This document shows positions 17,949 through 26,195 of a DNA stretch of 64,000 nt, piece by piece (position 1 is the first letter of the stretch; each line of letters starts with the position of its first letter). The stretch is from Roseiarcus sp963774195 (GTDB lineage Bacteria; Pseudomonadota; Alphaproteobacteria; Rhizobiales; Beijerinckiaceae). Position numbers and translations under genes: made by a program. A model generated the notes under the pieces. It was not told the DNA's origin. It searched no databases and saw only the letters and a list, made by a program, of their open reading frames with translations. Where the stretch lies: positions 62,001 through 126,000 of the forward strand of contig CAVZDY010000006.1 of NCBI GenBank assembly GCA_963774195.1, given 5' to 3'.

Positions 17949-17983
17949 TATCTTGACATCGGTAACTTACCATTGTCAAGATA
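17949..17983. promoter_or_regulatory. 35-bp palindromic operator overlapping TetR-operon promoter
   Basis: TATCTTGACA and TGTCAAGATA form perfect 10-bp arms around an inner perfect palindrome GGTAA-C-TTACC, centred on 17966; only two base pairs per half mismatch. On the minus strand a TTGACA -35-like element lies within the distal arm, with AAGATA 19 bases on as a weak -10. The site is seven bases from the regulator start codon, ideal for autorepression. The opposite strand also carries TTGACA. Confidence 0.75.
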
Positions 17984-18327
17984 GAGGACGCTCAGACCGC
18001 CTCGCCGGCCCTCCCCCGCGACGCATCGGCGATCGCCGTGGTCTTGGCATCGCCCTCAATTTTCCAGACAGAACATGCAAAACACTGAAGCGGGCGCCTC
18101 GCGCCAGCGCTTCCCCCCGCAATCGATTGCTGGAATCGCTTCACAATGTCTTGGCTCGTCACCGGTAACCTTGCTCTATTCGTCGCAGTACCGCGCGCTA
18201 TTTTTCGCGCGCCGATCGACGTTCCTCAATTTTTCTCCACAGCGGCGGGCGCCCCGCCCTGCGTTAACGAACGATCAACTATTGCGGGGCAGTATGGTTA
18301 ATGAACGGTTCCTAGGCTGGTCTCACT
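17984..18327. other. Intergenic region upstream of minC
   Basis: About 345 bases between the TetR operator and minC. No gene is supported. The last 60 bases are locally AT-richer (around GTTAACGAACGATCAACTATT) and probably contain the min promoter, but I cannot assign -35/-10 boxes with confidence. Confidence 0.4.
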
Positions 18328-19047
18328 ATGAATGCGCATGCGGGTCAAACCTCAGCAATAAGCTTCGGCGCCCGCTCGCTGTTGGCCTTCGTGCTCGAGC
18401 CCACGCTGCCGCTGGATCAGTGGTTTGAATCACTCGACGCCTGGCTCGCACGATCGCCGGCTTTCTTCGCCTCGAAGCCCGTCATCCTGCAGATGGGCGG
18501 GCTCGAAATCGGCCTGATCGAGTATCGCGAGTTGCTCGGCGGTCTCGCGCGCCGCCACATCCGGGTGATGGCCGCAGAGAATCCGAACCGGGCATTGGTT
18601 GGGCCGCATCTGCCACCGATCGTCTCAGGCGGACGCGCGGTCAGTGCGGAAAAGCTGCTCGACGCTGAGGAGAAGGCGGCCGACCCTGCGTCGAAATCGC
18701 CCGCGCCGGCTGCCGTCGCCTCCTCTCTGGTCGTCGATGGCAACGTTCGCTCAGGCCAGTCGATTGCGCATCTCGAAGGCGACGTGACGATTATCGGCCG
18801 CGTCGCATCGGGCGCGGAGATCATCGCCGGCGGTTCGGTGCATGTCTATGGTTCGCTTCAGGGGCGTGTGATCGCGGGCGTATCGGGGGCTTCGAACGCG
18901 CGCATCTTCTGCCGCACGGCCAAGGCCGAACTTCTGTGCATCGGCGGCAGCTATGTCACCGCCGAGGAGATGGATCCAAAAGTCGAGGGCCGCAGCGTCG
19001 CGGTTCACCTCGACGGCGATGAACTCAAGATACGAATTCTGGATTAG
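18328..19047 (+). CDS. minC: Septum-site determining protein MinC
   Basis: A 239-residue inhibitor of FtsZ polymerisation. The N-terminal FtsZ-interacting domain (residues about 10-110, with ILQMGGLEIGLIEYRELLGGL) is joined by an Ala/Pro/Ser linker to the C-terminal right-handed beta-helix (VRSGQSIAHLEGDVTIIGRVASGAEIIAGGS, split across residues about 138-175), which dimerises and binds MinD. The typical SxGxxI and HVYGSLQGRVIAG elements are present. First gene of the minCDE operon; minD follows after 18 bases. Confidence 0.95.
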   Translation: MNAHAGQTSAISFGARSLLAFVLEPTLPLDQWFESLDAWLARSPAFFASKPVILQMGGLEIGLIEYRELLGGLARRHIRVMAAENPNRALVGPHLPPIVSGGRAVSAEKLLDAEEKAADPASKSPAPAAVASSLVVDGNVRSGQSIAHLEGDVTIIGRVASGAEIIAGGSVHVYGSLQGRVIAGVSGASNARIFCRTAKAELLCIGGSYVTAEEMDPKVEGRSVAVHLDGDELKIRILD

Positions 19048-19065
19048 AAAGAGGACCGACCTCCA

Positions 19066-19881
19066 ATGAGCAAAGTCATCGTTGTCACGTCGGGTAAAGG
19101 CGGCGTGGGCAAGACGACATCGACCGCGTCGATCGGCGCCGCGCTGGCCGAGACTGGCCAGCGCGTCTGCGTCGTCGACTTCGACGTGGGCCTGCGCAAT
19201 CTCGACCTCATCCTCGGGGCCGAACGCCGGGTCGTCTATGACTTCATCAACGTCGCGCAGGGCGATGCCCGGCTCTCTCAAGCGATCATCCGCGACAAGC
19301 GGGTCGACACCCTCTATCTCCTCGCGGCCTCGCAGACGCGCGACAAGGATGCGCTGACCGACGAAGGGGTGGAGCGCGTGATGGACGAATTGCGCGAAAA
19401 CTTTGACTGGGTGATCTGCGACAGCCCGGCCGGCATCGAGCGCGGGGCGCTGCTCGCCATGCGCTTCGCCGACCAGGCGGTGGTCGTCACCAATCCGGAG
19501 GTCTCGTCGGTGCGCGACTCCGACCGCATCATCGGACTGCTGGATTCGCGCACGCGCCGTGCAGAGAACGGCGAACGCGTCGACAAGCAACTCCTGCTGA
19601 CCCGCTACGACGCGCAGCGCTCGCGCCGTGGCGAGATGCTGACCGTGGGCGATGTCCTCGAGATTCTCTCGATCCCGCTGCTCGGAATCATTCCGGAGAG
19701 CGACGAAATCCTGCGCGCCTCCAATCTCGGCTCGCCGATCACGATGAACGGGGGCCACACCGAGGCCGCGCGCTGCTATCGCGACGCAGCGCGACGCCTC
19801 GCCGGCGAAATCGTGCCGTTGGCCCTGGGCTCGGAGAAGAAGACCCTCCTCAATCGTCTCTTCGGCCGGAGGGCGGCATGA
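19066..19881 (+). CDS. minD: Septum-site determining ATPase MinD
   Basis: A 271-residue membrane-cycling ATPase of the ParA/MinD family. The deviant Walker A KGGVGKTTS (residues 11-19) has the signature Lys, DFDVGLRNLDL follows as the switch region, and WVICDSPAGIE is Walker B. The C-terminus KKTLLNRLFGRRAA is the amphipathic membrane-targeting helix. AGAGGA precedes the start. It overlaps minE by four bases. Confidence 0.97.
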   Translation: MSKVIVVTSGKGGVGKTTSTASIGAALAETGQRVCVVDFDVGLRNLDLILGAERRVVYDFINVAQGDARLSQAIIRDKRVDTLYLLAASQTRDKDALTDEGVERVMDELRENFDWVICDSPAGIERGALLAMRFADQAVVVTNPEVSSVRDSDRIIGLLDSRTRRAENGERVDKQLLLTRYDAQRSRRGEMLTVGDVLEILSIPLLGIIPESDEILRASNLGSPITMNGGHTEAARCYRDAARRLAGEIVPLALGSEKKTLLNRLFGRRAA

Positions 19882-20180
19882 GCCTGTTCCGCTTCCTCAA
19901 GGGCCGCACGACCGCTCCGGTTGCGCGCGAACGCCTGCAGATTTTGCTGGCGCACGAGCGCGTTGCGACGCTCGGCCCGGGCGACCTCATCGCAGTTCTG
20001 CGCGACGATCTGCTCGCCACCATCGCCCGTCACATCGAGATCGACCCCACGAAGGTCTCGGTGAAAATGGAGCGTGACGGCGCCGTCTCGACGCTGGAGA
20101 TCGACGTGGAGATCCCGAGCGATAAGGTCGTCGGTGATGGCAAGCGCCGCGAGAGGTCCGTCGAGGCCAACGCCGCCTGA
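19878..20180 (+). CDS. minE: Cell-division topological specificity factor MinE
   Basis: A 100-residue protein that stimulates MinD ATPase and gives Min oscillation. The N-terminal amphipathic segment SLFRFLKGR is followed by the anti-MinCD helix ARERLQILLAHERV and the beta-sheet topological-specificity domain (HIEIDPTKVSVKMERDG). The start overlaps the minD stop (ATGA). It is slightly longer at the C-terminus than the E. coli protein, as in other alphaproteobacteria. No hairpin terminator is obvious directly after it. Confidence 0.95.
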   Translation: MSLFRFLKGRTTAPVARERLQILLAHERVATLGPGDLIAVLRDDLLATIARHIEIDPTKVSVKMERDGAVSTLEIDVEIPSDKVVGDGKRRERSVEANAA

Positions 20181-20421
20181 ACTCGCCAGACTGAGGCTCC
20201 ATCGCCCGGCGAGCCTCGGTCAATGTCGTCGCCCAGATGCAACGCGCCAACCTCCGGCGGACTTCCCCGCAAATTGCGCGAGACGCCTCGCCTCGGCCGC
20301 TGAAGCTGTCGGCGGCCAAACTTCTTCGTGGAAAGAAGTGCGCGCGGACAGCCGCCGCCGTGAAACCACTTTTCCTCCTCATCATCACGCCGTCGCACTG
20401 GCAACTGCAAGCTCGCTGTCC

Positions 20422-21030
20422 ATGTCGGACTCAGACCTCGCTTTCCTGCTCGCGCCTGGCGCGGGCGCCCCGAATTCTCATCCGCGAATGCAGACGTTCG
20501 CGCGGCTGCTCGAGCGTTTGGGATCCGTACACCCCTTCGACTATCCCTACATGCGCGAAGGGCGGAAGGCGCCTGACCCACTGCCCAAGCTGATCGCCGC
20601 CCACCGGGAGGCCCTTGCCGCTTTGTCGGCAAAGCATCGCGGCCGGATTGTGCTCGCCGGCAAAAGCATGGGCGGACGCGTCGGTTGTCACGTCGCGCTG
20701 CAGGAGCCGCCTGCGGCTCTGATCTGCCTCGGCTATCCCCTTTGCGGCGCCGGCGACCGTTCAAAGCTGCGGGACAAGGTTCTGGTGGAGCTCAGGACGC
20801 CAATCCTCTTTGTGCAAGGCACGCGCGACCCACTTTGCCCGCTCGACCTGCTGGAAGATGTGCGCGAGCGAATGCACGTGGCGTCCGCTCTGCACGTCGT
20901 CGAGAGCGGAGACCATTCGCTGCTCGTATCCAAGACCGAGTTGAAGGCCCGCGGCGAGACGCAGGAGACGGTCGACGACGGCATCTTGAAATCCGTCATC
21001 GGGTTCCTGAACACTCTCGCCTCACCGTAG
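20422..21030 (+). CDS. Small alpha/beta hydrolase (KANL3/TEX30-like)
   Basis: A 202-residue hydrolase. The nucleophile elbow AGKSMGGRV gives Ser82, GTRDPLCP gives Asp137 and ESGDHSLLV gives His165, a complete catalytic triad in the family spacing. The opening LAFLLAPGAGAPNSHP is the typical oxyanion-hole region. The ATG at 20422 was chosen because family similarity begins there; the frame is open further upstream but that part lacks similarity and a ribosome site. Substrate unknown. Confidence 0.85.
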   Translation: MSDSDLAFLLAPGAGAPNSHPRMQTFARLLERLGSVHPFDYPYMREGRKAPDPLPKLIAAHREALAALSAKHRGRIVLAGKSMGGRVGCHVALQEPPAALICLGYPLCGAGDRSKLRDKVLVELRTPILFVQGTRDPLCPLDLLEDVRERMHVASALHVVESGDHSLLVSKTELKARGETQETVDDGILKSVIGFLNTLASP

Positions 21031-21165
21031 TCTTGACGACTGTCTTCTGCTGACTTGGCGCGCCTCGCGATAGCGGCGTCGCATCGTCCATTCTGCATTC
21101 GCTCAATGGAACAAAACCTGAATATGGACGTTGGTACGATACAGTTCACTACAAACGGCACGACC

Positions 21166-22575
21166 ATGATGCGATCCATCGGCCATCCGCGCTTCAAAAC
21201 CCAGCTTCTGAGCGCATCGCTCGCAGCGCTTCTGGCTTCGGCGCCCATGCTGGCCGAAGCGCAGAACGCCCCGCCCGCGCCGCCGAGCCCAATGCCGGCC
21301 GCTTCGCCCGCAATGCCGGCCCCTGCGGCGTCGTCGGCCCCGGAGGCGCCCGAGCCGGCGCCGGCGCCAGCCGCCTCGACCCCGATGACGCCCGAGTCGG
21401 CGCCCCCATCGCCCGCGGCTGCAGCGCCGGGCGAGGCTGAACCGGCGGCGCCCAGCTTCAACCAAGCGGAATTGCGCAATCTGCTGGCGCCGATCGCGCT
21501 CTATCCCGACGCGCTGCTGGCCCAGGTGTTGCCCGCCAGCGCCTATCCGCTCGAGATCGTGCAGGCGCAGCGCTGGCTCGACAAAAACGCCGCGCTCGTC
21601 GCGAAGAACGACTTCTCAGGGATCGACAACACGAATTGGGATCCGGCGGTGAAGGCGCTCGCGCGTTTTCCCGACGTGATCAAGAAACTCGACGACGACA
21701 TCCAGTGGACGACGGACCTCGGCGACGCCTTCGTCAATCAACCGAAGGACGTCACAGCGATGATCCAGCAATTGCGCGCCGAAGCCCAGAAGGCGGGGAC
21801 GCTGAAGACCACGTCCCAGCAAACCGTGACGACCACGTCGCAAAGCGGGCAAAGCTATATCGACATCGAGCCGACCGAGCCCGGCGTCTTCTACGTGCCC
21901 TATTATGATCCCGCCGCGGCCTATGGGCCCTACTACGGCGCCGGGCCGTTGCTGACCTTCGGCGCCGCAATCGCATTCGGCGCTCTTTGGGCGGACAATT
22001 ACTGGGATTGGGGCGGCGGTTGGGTAAGCCCGCCGATTTGGCCGGGCTACGCCGGCTGGCAGCCCTACGCCGGCTGGGGGCCTGGTCGGACGATGGGTCG
22101 GCCAGCCGGCGGCTGGCCGAACAACCCCAACGGCCGGTGGCGGCCAGGCGCCGGCTACCGCGCTGGGATTGGGGCCCTCGGCGCCGCCAATCGTCCAGGC
22201 GGCGCCCTGAACGGCGTCGGCGGCCGTGCAGCGGTTGGCGCCGCAGCGGCTGGCGCGGCTCTGGGCGCTGGGGCGGCGCGGCTGAACGCCGGCCATCTCG
22301 GCGCTGCCGGCGGCATGCATTCGTTCGGCCGAGTCGGCGGCGGCTACCACGGAACCGGACATGTGCGCGGCTTGGGCGGCCTCATCGGTGGGCTCCACGG
22401 CGGGGGCTTCCATGTTGGGGGCTTCCACGGCGGCGGCTTCCATGGTGGAGGCTTCCATGGCGGCGGCTTCCATGGCGGGGGCTTTCACGGCGGCGGCTTT
22501 CACGGCGGCGGCTTCCATGGCGGCGGCCACGTCGGCGGCCACGTCGGTGGCCACGTCGGTGGCGTAAAGCGCTAG
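21166..22575 (+). CDS. DUF3300 family exported protein with Gly/His repeat tail
   Basis: A 469-residue secreted or envelope protein. The signal peptide (MMRSIGHPRFKTQ then LLSASLAALLASAPMLAEAQ) is followed by a Pro/Ala-rich linker of about 80 residues and the DUF3300 domain (about 100-270), recognised by LRNLLAPIALYPDALLAQVL, YPLEIVQAQRWL and QLRAEAQKAGTL. The C-terminal 120 residues are low complexity, ending in about ten FHGGG-like units and GGHVGGHV repeats that could bind metal through His. Two adjacent ATGs (21166 and 21169) could start it; an upstream ATG at 21106 would break the signal peptide. A hairpin follows. Confidence 0.85.
   Translation: MMRSIGHPRFKTQLLSASLAALLASAPMLAEAQNAPPAPPSPMPAASPAMPAPAASSAPEAPEPAPAPAASTPMTPESAPPSPAAAAPGEAEPAAPSFNQAELRNLLAPIALYPDALLAQVLPASAYPLEIVQAQRWLDKNAALVAKNDFSGIDNTNWDPAVKALARFPDVIKKLDDDIQWTTDLGDAFVNQPKDVTAMIQQLRAEAQKAGTLKTTSQQTVTTTSQSGQSYIDIEPTEPGVFYVPYYDPAAAYGPYYGAGPLLTFGAAIAFGALWADNYWDWGGGWVSPPIWPGYAGWQPYAGWGPGRTMGRPAGGWPNNPNGRWRPGAGYRAGIGALGAANRPGGALNGVGGRAAVGAAAAGAALGAGAARLNAGHLGAAGGMHSFGRVGGGYHGTGHVRGLGGLIGGLHGGGFHVGGFHGGGFHGGGFHGGGFHGGGFHGGGFHGGGFHGGGHVGGHVGGHVGGVKR
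22400..22562. repeat. 15-bp coding repeats (FHGGG units)
   Basis: Roughly ten near-perfect copies of a GGCTTCCATGGCGGC-like 15-mer in tandem, then three GGCCACGTCGGT 12-mers, at the 3' end of the DUF3300 gene. Slippage or recombination would change repeat number in frame. Confidence 0.85.
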
Positions 22576-22610
22576 CCGCGCCGCCCTCCCCCGCATTACC
22601 CGCCAAGAGA

Positions 22611-22632
22611 AGGGCGTCCTGACGGACGCCCT
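22611..22632 (+). terminator. Hairpin after the DUF3300 gene
   Basis: A 9-bp perfect stem (AGGGCGTCC / GGACGCCCT) with a 4-base loop, 35 bases past the stop. The downstream sequence is not T-rich, so it may be a weak or bidirectional terminator. Confidence 0.6.
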
Positions 22633-22650
22633 ATCTGCGTCGGCCTTAAG

Positions 22651-22713
22651 CGAAGCAATCCAGCAGCGCCAAGCGGAACGATGGATTGCTTCGTCGCTAC
22701 GCTGCCCGCAATG
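22651..22713. repeat. REP-like palindromic element, copy 1
   Basis: CGAAGCAATCCA and TGGATTGCTTCG form 12-bp inverted arms separated by 19 bases, followed by CGTCGCTACGCTGCCCGCAATGACGG. The same sequence family recurs at 30888. Such elements are common between convergent genes in alphaproteobacterial genomes; here it lies between a plus-strand and a minus-strand gene end. Confidence 0.7.
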
Positions 22714-22735
22714 ACGGTTCGACCTGACTGCAGTT

Positions 22736-25700
22736 TCAGTGCGAGCGCACGGGGCTGCCCGCTCGCCGGAAACTGAAACCGCCCAGTCGGCGGCGCAGGG
22801 CCAAGCTCAGGCGGTCGAGATAGAGGTAGACCACCGGCGTCGTGTAGAGCGTCAGCACTTGGCTCACGACGAGGCCGCCGACGATCGAAATGCCGAGCGG
22901 CTGCCGCAGTTCGCTCCCCTCGCCGAAGCTGAAGCACAGCGGCAGCGCGCCGAGGATCGCCGCGGTCGTCGTCATCATGATCGGTCGGAAGCGCAGGACG
23001 GCGGCATGGAAGATTGCGTCCCGACTAGACATCTCCTCTTCCCGCTCCGCCTGTAGCGCGAAGTCAATCATCATGATCGCGTTCTTCTTGACGATGCCGA
23101 TGAGCAGGATGACTCCGATCAGCGCGATGATGGTGAAGGGAATGCCGAACAGGATCAGCGCCAGCACCGCGCCGACGCCCGCCGAGGGAAGCGTCGATAG
23201 AATCGTGATCGGATGAATGAAGCTTTCGTAGAGGATGCCGAGGACGATGTAGATCGCCGCGATCGCCGCGATCACCAGCGACAATTCGTTGCCGAGCGAC
23301 TGCTGGTACACCAGCGCCGTGCCGGCGAAGCCGCCCGTCAGGTCGCTCGGCATGCGGATCTCCCGGATCGCCCGCTGGATCGCCGCGTCCGCGTCGCTGA
23401 GCGATTTGCCAGGAGCGAGATTGAAGGAGATCGTCGTCGCGACGAAGCCGCTCTGATGATTGACCGCGAGCGGCGTATTGGCCGGCGCGTAGGATGCGAA
23501 GGCCGACAGCGGCGTCATCGTTTCCGCCGAGGTCGCGACGGCGGAGCCGGTCGAGGCGCTGCCGTTCCCGGTCTGGGCGATGGTCGCCTGCGCCGCGGTG
23601 CGGGCGGCATTATTCGCCGCGGTGCTGGACGCGCTGCTCGTCGTTGTCGTCGTCGTCGCGAGGGAGACGACATTGTTCGAAACCGCCATGCCGCTGTTGG
23701 CCGCCGAGGCCAGGGCCGAGGACAATGTGGTCGAGACGGGCGGCTTGGCGGCCATGGAGGCGGTCGGCACCCCCATTATGGCGCCAGCGCTGACCGAGCC
23801 GGCGCTGAGCTGGGAGACCGCGGAGCCGCTCGGCTGGCCTCCCGCGGTGCTGATCCAGATGTCGTCGAGCGTCGACGGCCGCTGCCAGTACTGCGGAGCG
23901 ACCTCCATGACGACATGGTATTGATTGAGCGCATTGTAGATCGTCGAGACGGCGCGCTGGCCGAACGCGTCGTACAAGGTGTTGTCGATCTGGTACATCG
24001 ACAGGCCCAGGCGCGCTGCGGAATCGCGATCCACCACGACATTGGTGGCGAGGCCGGTCTGCTGCTGATCCGAGCTCAAGTCCGTGAAGGTGTTGTCCCG
24101 CTCGAGCGCCTGCAGGAGCTTGGGCGCCCACTGATAAACCTCCGCCGTGGAGTTCGCCCAGAACCGTATATTGGTAGAGCGCATTGCTCGAGCGTCCGCC
24201 GACGCGAATGTCCTGCACCGGCTGCATGTAGAGCCGGCCGCCCGGAACCGCGGCGAGTTTGCGCCGCAGGCGCGCCGTGACGACGCTCATGGGGTCGCGC
24301 TGCTCCAGCGGCTTCAGCGAGATGTAGACGCTTCCGGTATTCGTCTGCGACGACGACCCGCCGCTGCCCGTGCCGGTGAAGCCGACGACGTCCTCGACGG
24401 CTGGATCGGCCCGGACGATCGCCATCATCTGGGTGAGCTTCTTGCTCAGCAACTGGAACGAGCTGCTTTGGTCGCCAACCAAGGTCGCCGTCACGCGTCC
24501 GGTGTCCTGCTCGGGAAAGAAGCCCTTCGGAACGATGTCGATCAGCCAGACGTTCAACGCGACGACGCCGACCAAGATCAAGACCACCAAAAAGCTGTGC
24601 CGTAGAGCCACCGATAGGCTTCGCGCATAGAGGTCTTGCAAGCGCTCGAACAGCGTCTTGCGCTGCATCGCCTCCACCGTGCGCGGGCCGTCGACGCGCA
24701 GAAACAGCGCGCACATCATCGGCGTCGTCGTCAAAGAGATCGCCATCGACACGATGATCGACAGCGAGAGCGTGACCGCAAATTCACGGAACAGCCGGCC
24801 GGTAATTCCGCCCATCAGCAGGATCGGGAGAAACACCGCGATCAGCGACAGGGTAATCGTGACGACGGTGAATCCGACGTCGGTCGCGCCGCGGACCGCC
24901 GCTTGCACGCGCGGCATGCCGTCCTCGACGTGCCGCGTGATGTTCTCCAGCACGACGATGGCGTCATCGACGACGAATCCAGTCCCGACGGTCAGCGCCA
25001 TGAGCGAGAGATTGTCGAGCGAATAGCCCATGAGATACATCGCGCCGAAAGTGCCAATGATCGACACCGGCACCGCAATCGCGGGGATCATGGCCGCGCG
25101 GCCGTTGCGCAGAAAGATGTAGACCACCGCGACGACCAACAGCACCGCAATGATAAGCGTGCGCTGCGTCTCGGCGAGCGAGGCGCGAATCGTCAGCGAG
25201 CGGTCCGACGCGAAGCCGATGTCGAGGCCCGGCGGCATTTCCGCTTTGAGGTGCGGGATCGCGGCGCGGACCGCGTCGACGGTCTTGATGATGTTCGCGC
25301 CCGGCTGACGGAAGACGGCGACCAACACGGCAGGCTTGCCGTCGGCGAGGCCGAGGTTACGCAGATCCTGGACGGAATCCTCGACATCCGCGACGTCGGA
25401 AAGGAGCAGCGGGTCGCCGTTGCGATAGGCGATGATCAGGGATTTGTATTCCTCAGCGTGGTTGGCTTGGTCGTTGGTGTAGATTTGCCACCGGCGCCCC
25501 GCCATTTCGACATCGCCCTTCGGGGCGTTGGCGTTGGCGTTCGTGAGCGCCGAGCGGATATCCTCCAGCCCGACGCCGTAGTGCGAGAGCTTGGAGGGGT
25601 CGATCTCCACGCGCACCGCCGGCAGCGCCGCGCCATTGATCATGACCTGCCCGACGCCCGTGATCTGCGAGAGCTCCTGCTGCAGCACGATGCTCGCCGA

Positions 25701-26168
25701 GTCGTACATCTGGCCGCGCGTCAGCGTCTTGGACGTCAGCGCCAGGATCAGGATGGGCGCCTCGGCGGGATTGATCTCGCGATAGATCGGCTGCGACAGC
25801 AGATTCGTCGGCAGATCGGCCTGGGCCGCGTTGATCGCCGCCTGCACGTCCTGCGCCGCGCCGGTAATGTCGCGATCCAGTCCGAATTGCAGCGTGATGC
25901 GCGCCTGGCCCGTTTGGCTCTGCGACGTGATTTCGCTGACGTCGGCGATTTGCCCGAGATGTCGCTCGAGCGGTTCGGCGAGGCTGGTCGCAACGACATC
26001 GGGGCTCGCGCCGGGCAACTGCGCTTGAACCGAGATCGTGGGAAAGTCGACCTGCGGCAGGGGCGAGACGGGCAGCTCAAAGTAGCCGATGGCGCCCGCG
26101 AGAGCGATCGCCGCCGTCAGCAGCGTCGTTGCGACCGGCCGGGCGATGAATGGCGCCGAGATGCTCAT
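22736..26168 (-). pseudogene. RND efflux pump (MdtC/AcrB-like), one frameshift, low-complexity insert
   Basis: An inner-membrane hydrophobe/amphiphile efflux pump. It starts MSISAPFIARPVATTLLTAAI and shows RND features: EINPAEAPIL, FVVDDAIVVLENI with intramembrane acidic residues, the C-terminal VKKNAIMMIDFALQA. The frame breaks at 24150-24155: upstream reads ALYQYTVLGE, downstream resumes STAEVYQWAPKLL. Removing one base makes exactly 1143 residues, about 100 longer than usual. The excess is a Ser/Thr/Ala-rich insert of about 108 residues (23520-23845) in the second porter region, missing in its neighbour pump. Third gene of the efflux operon. The break is at GAACTC, like those in the porin and adaptor. 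Confidence 0.85.
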
Positions 26169-26195
26169 CGGACAATCCTTTTCCGCGTCCTTGTC

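Noticed and set aside
20074..20421. N-terminal extension of the alpha/beta hydrolase
   Set aside because: The frame is open but Arg/Ser/Pro-rich, overlaps minE, and family similarity begins only at 20422.
22400..22562. Regular short repeats as a possible CRISPR array
   Set aside because: Repeats are 15 bp without spacers and encode FHGGG in frame within an exported protein.
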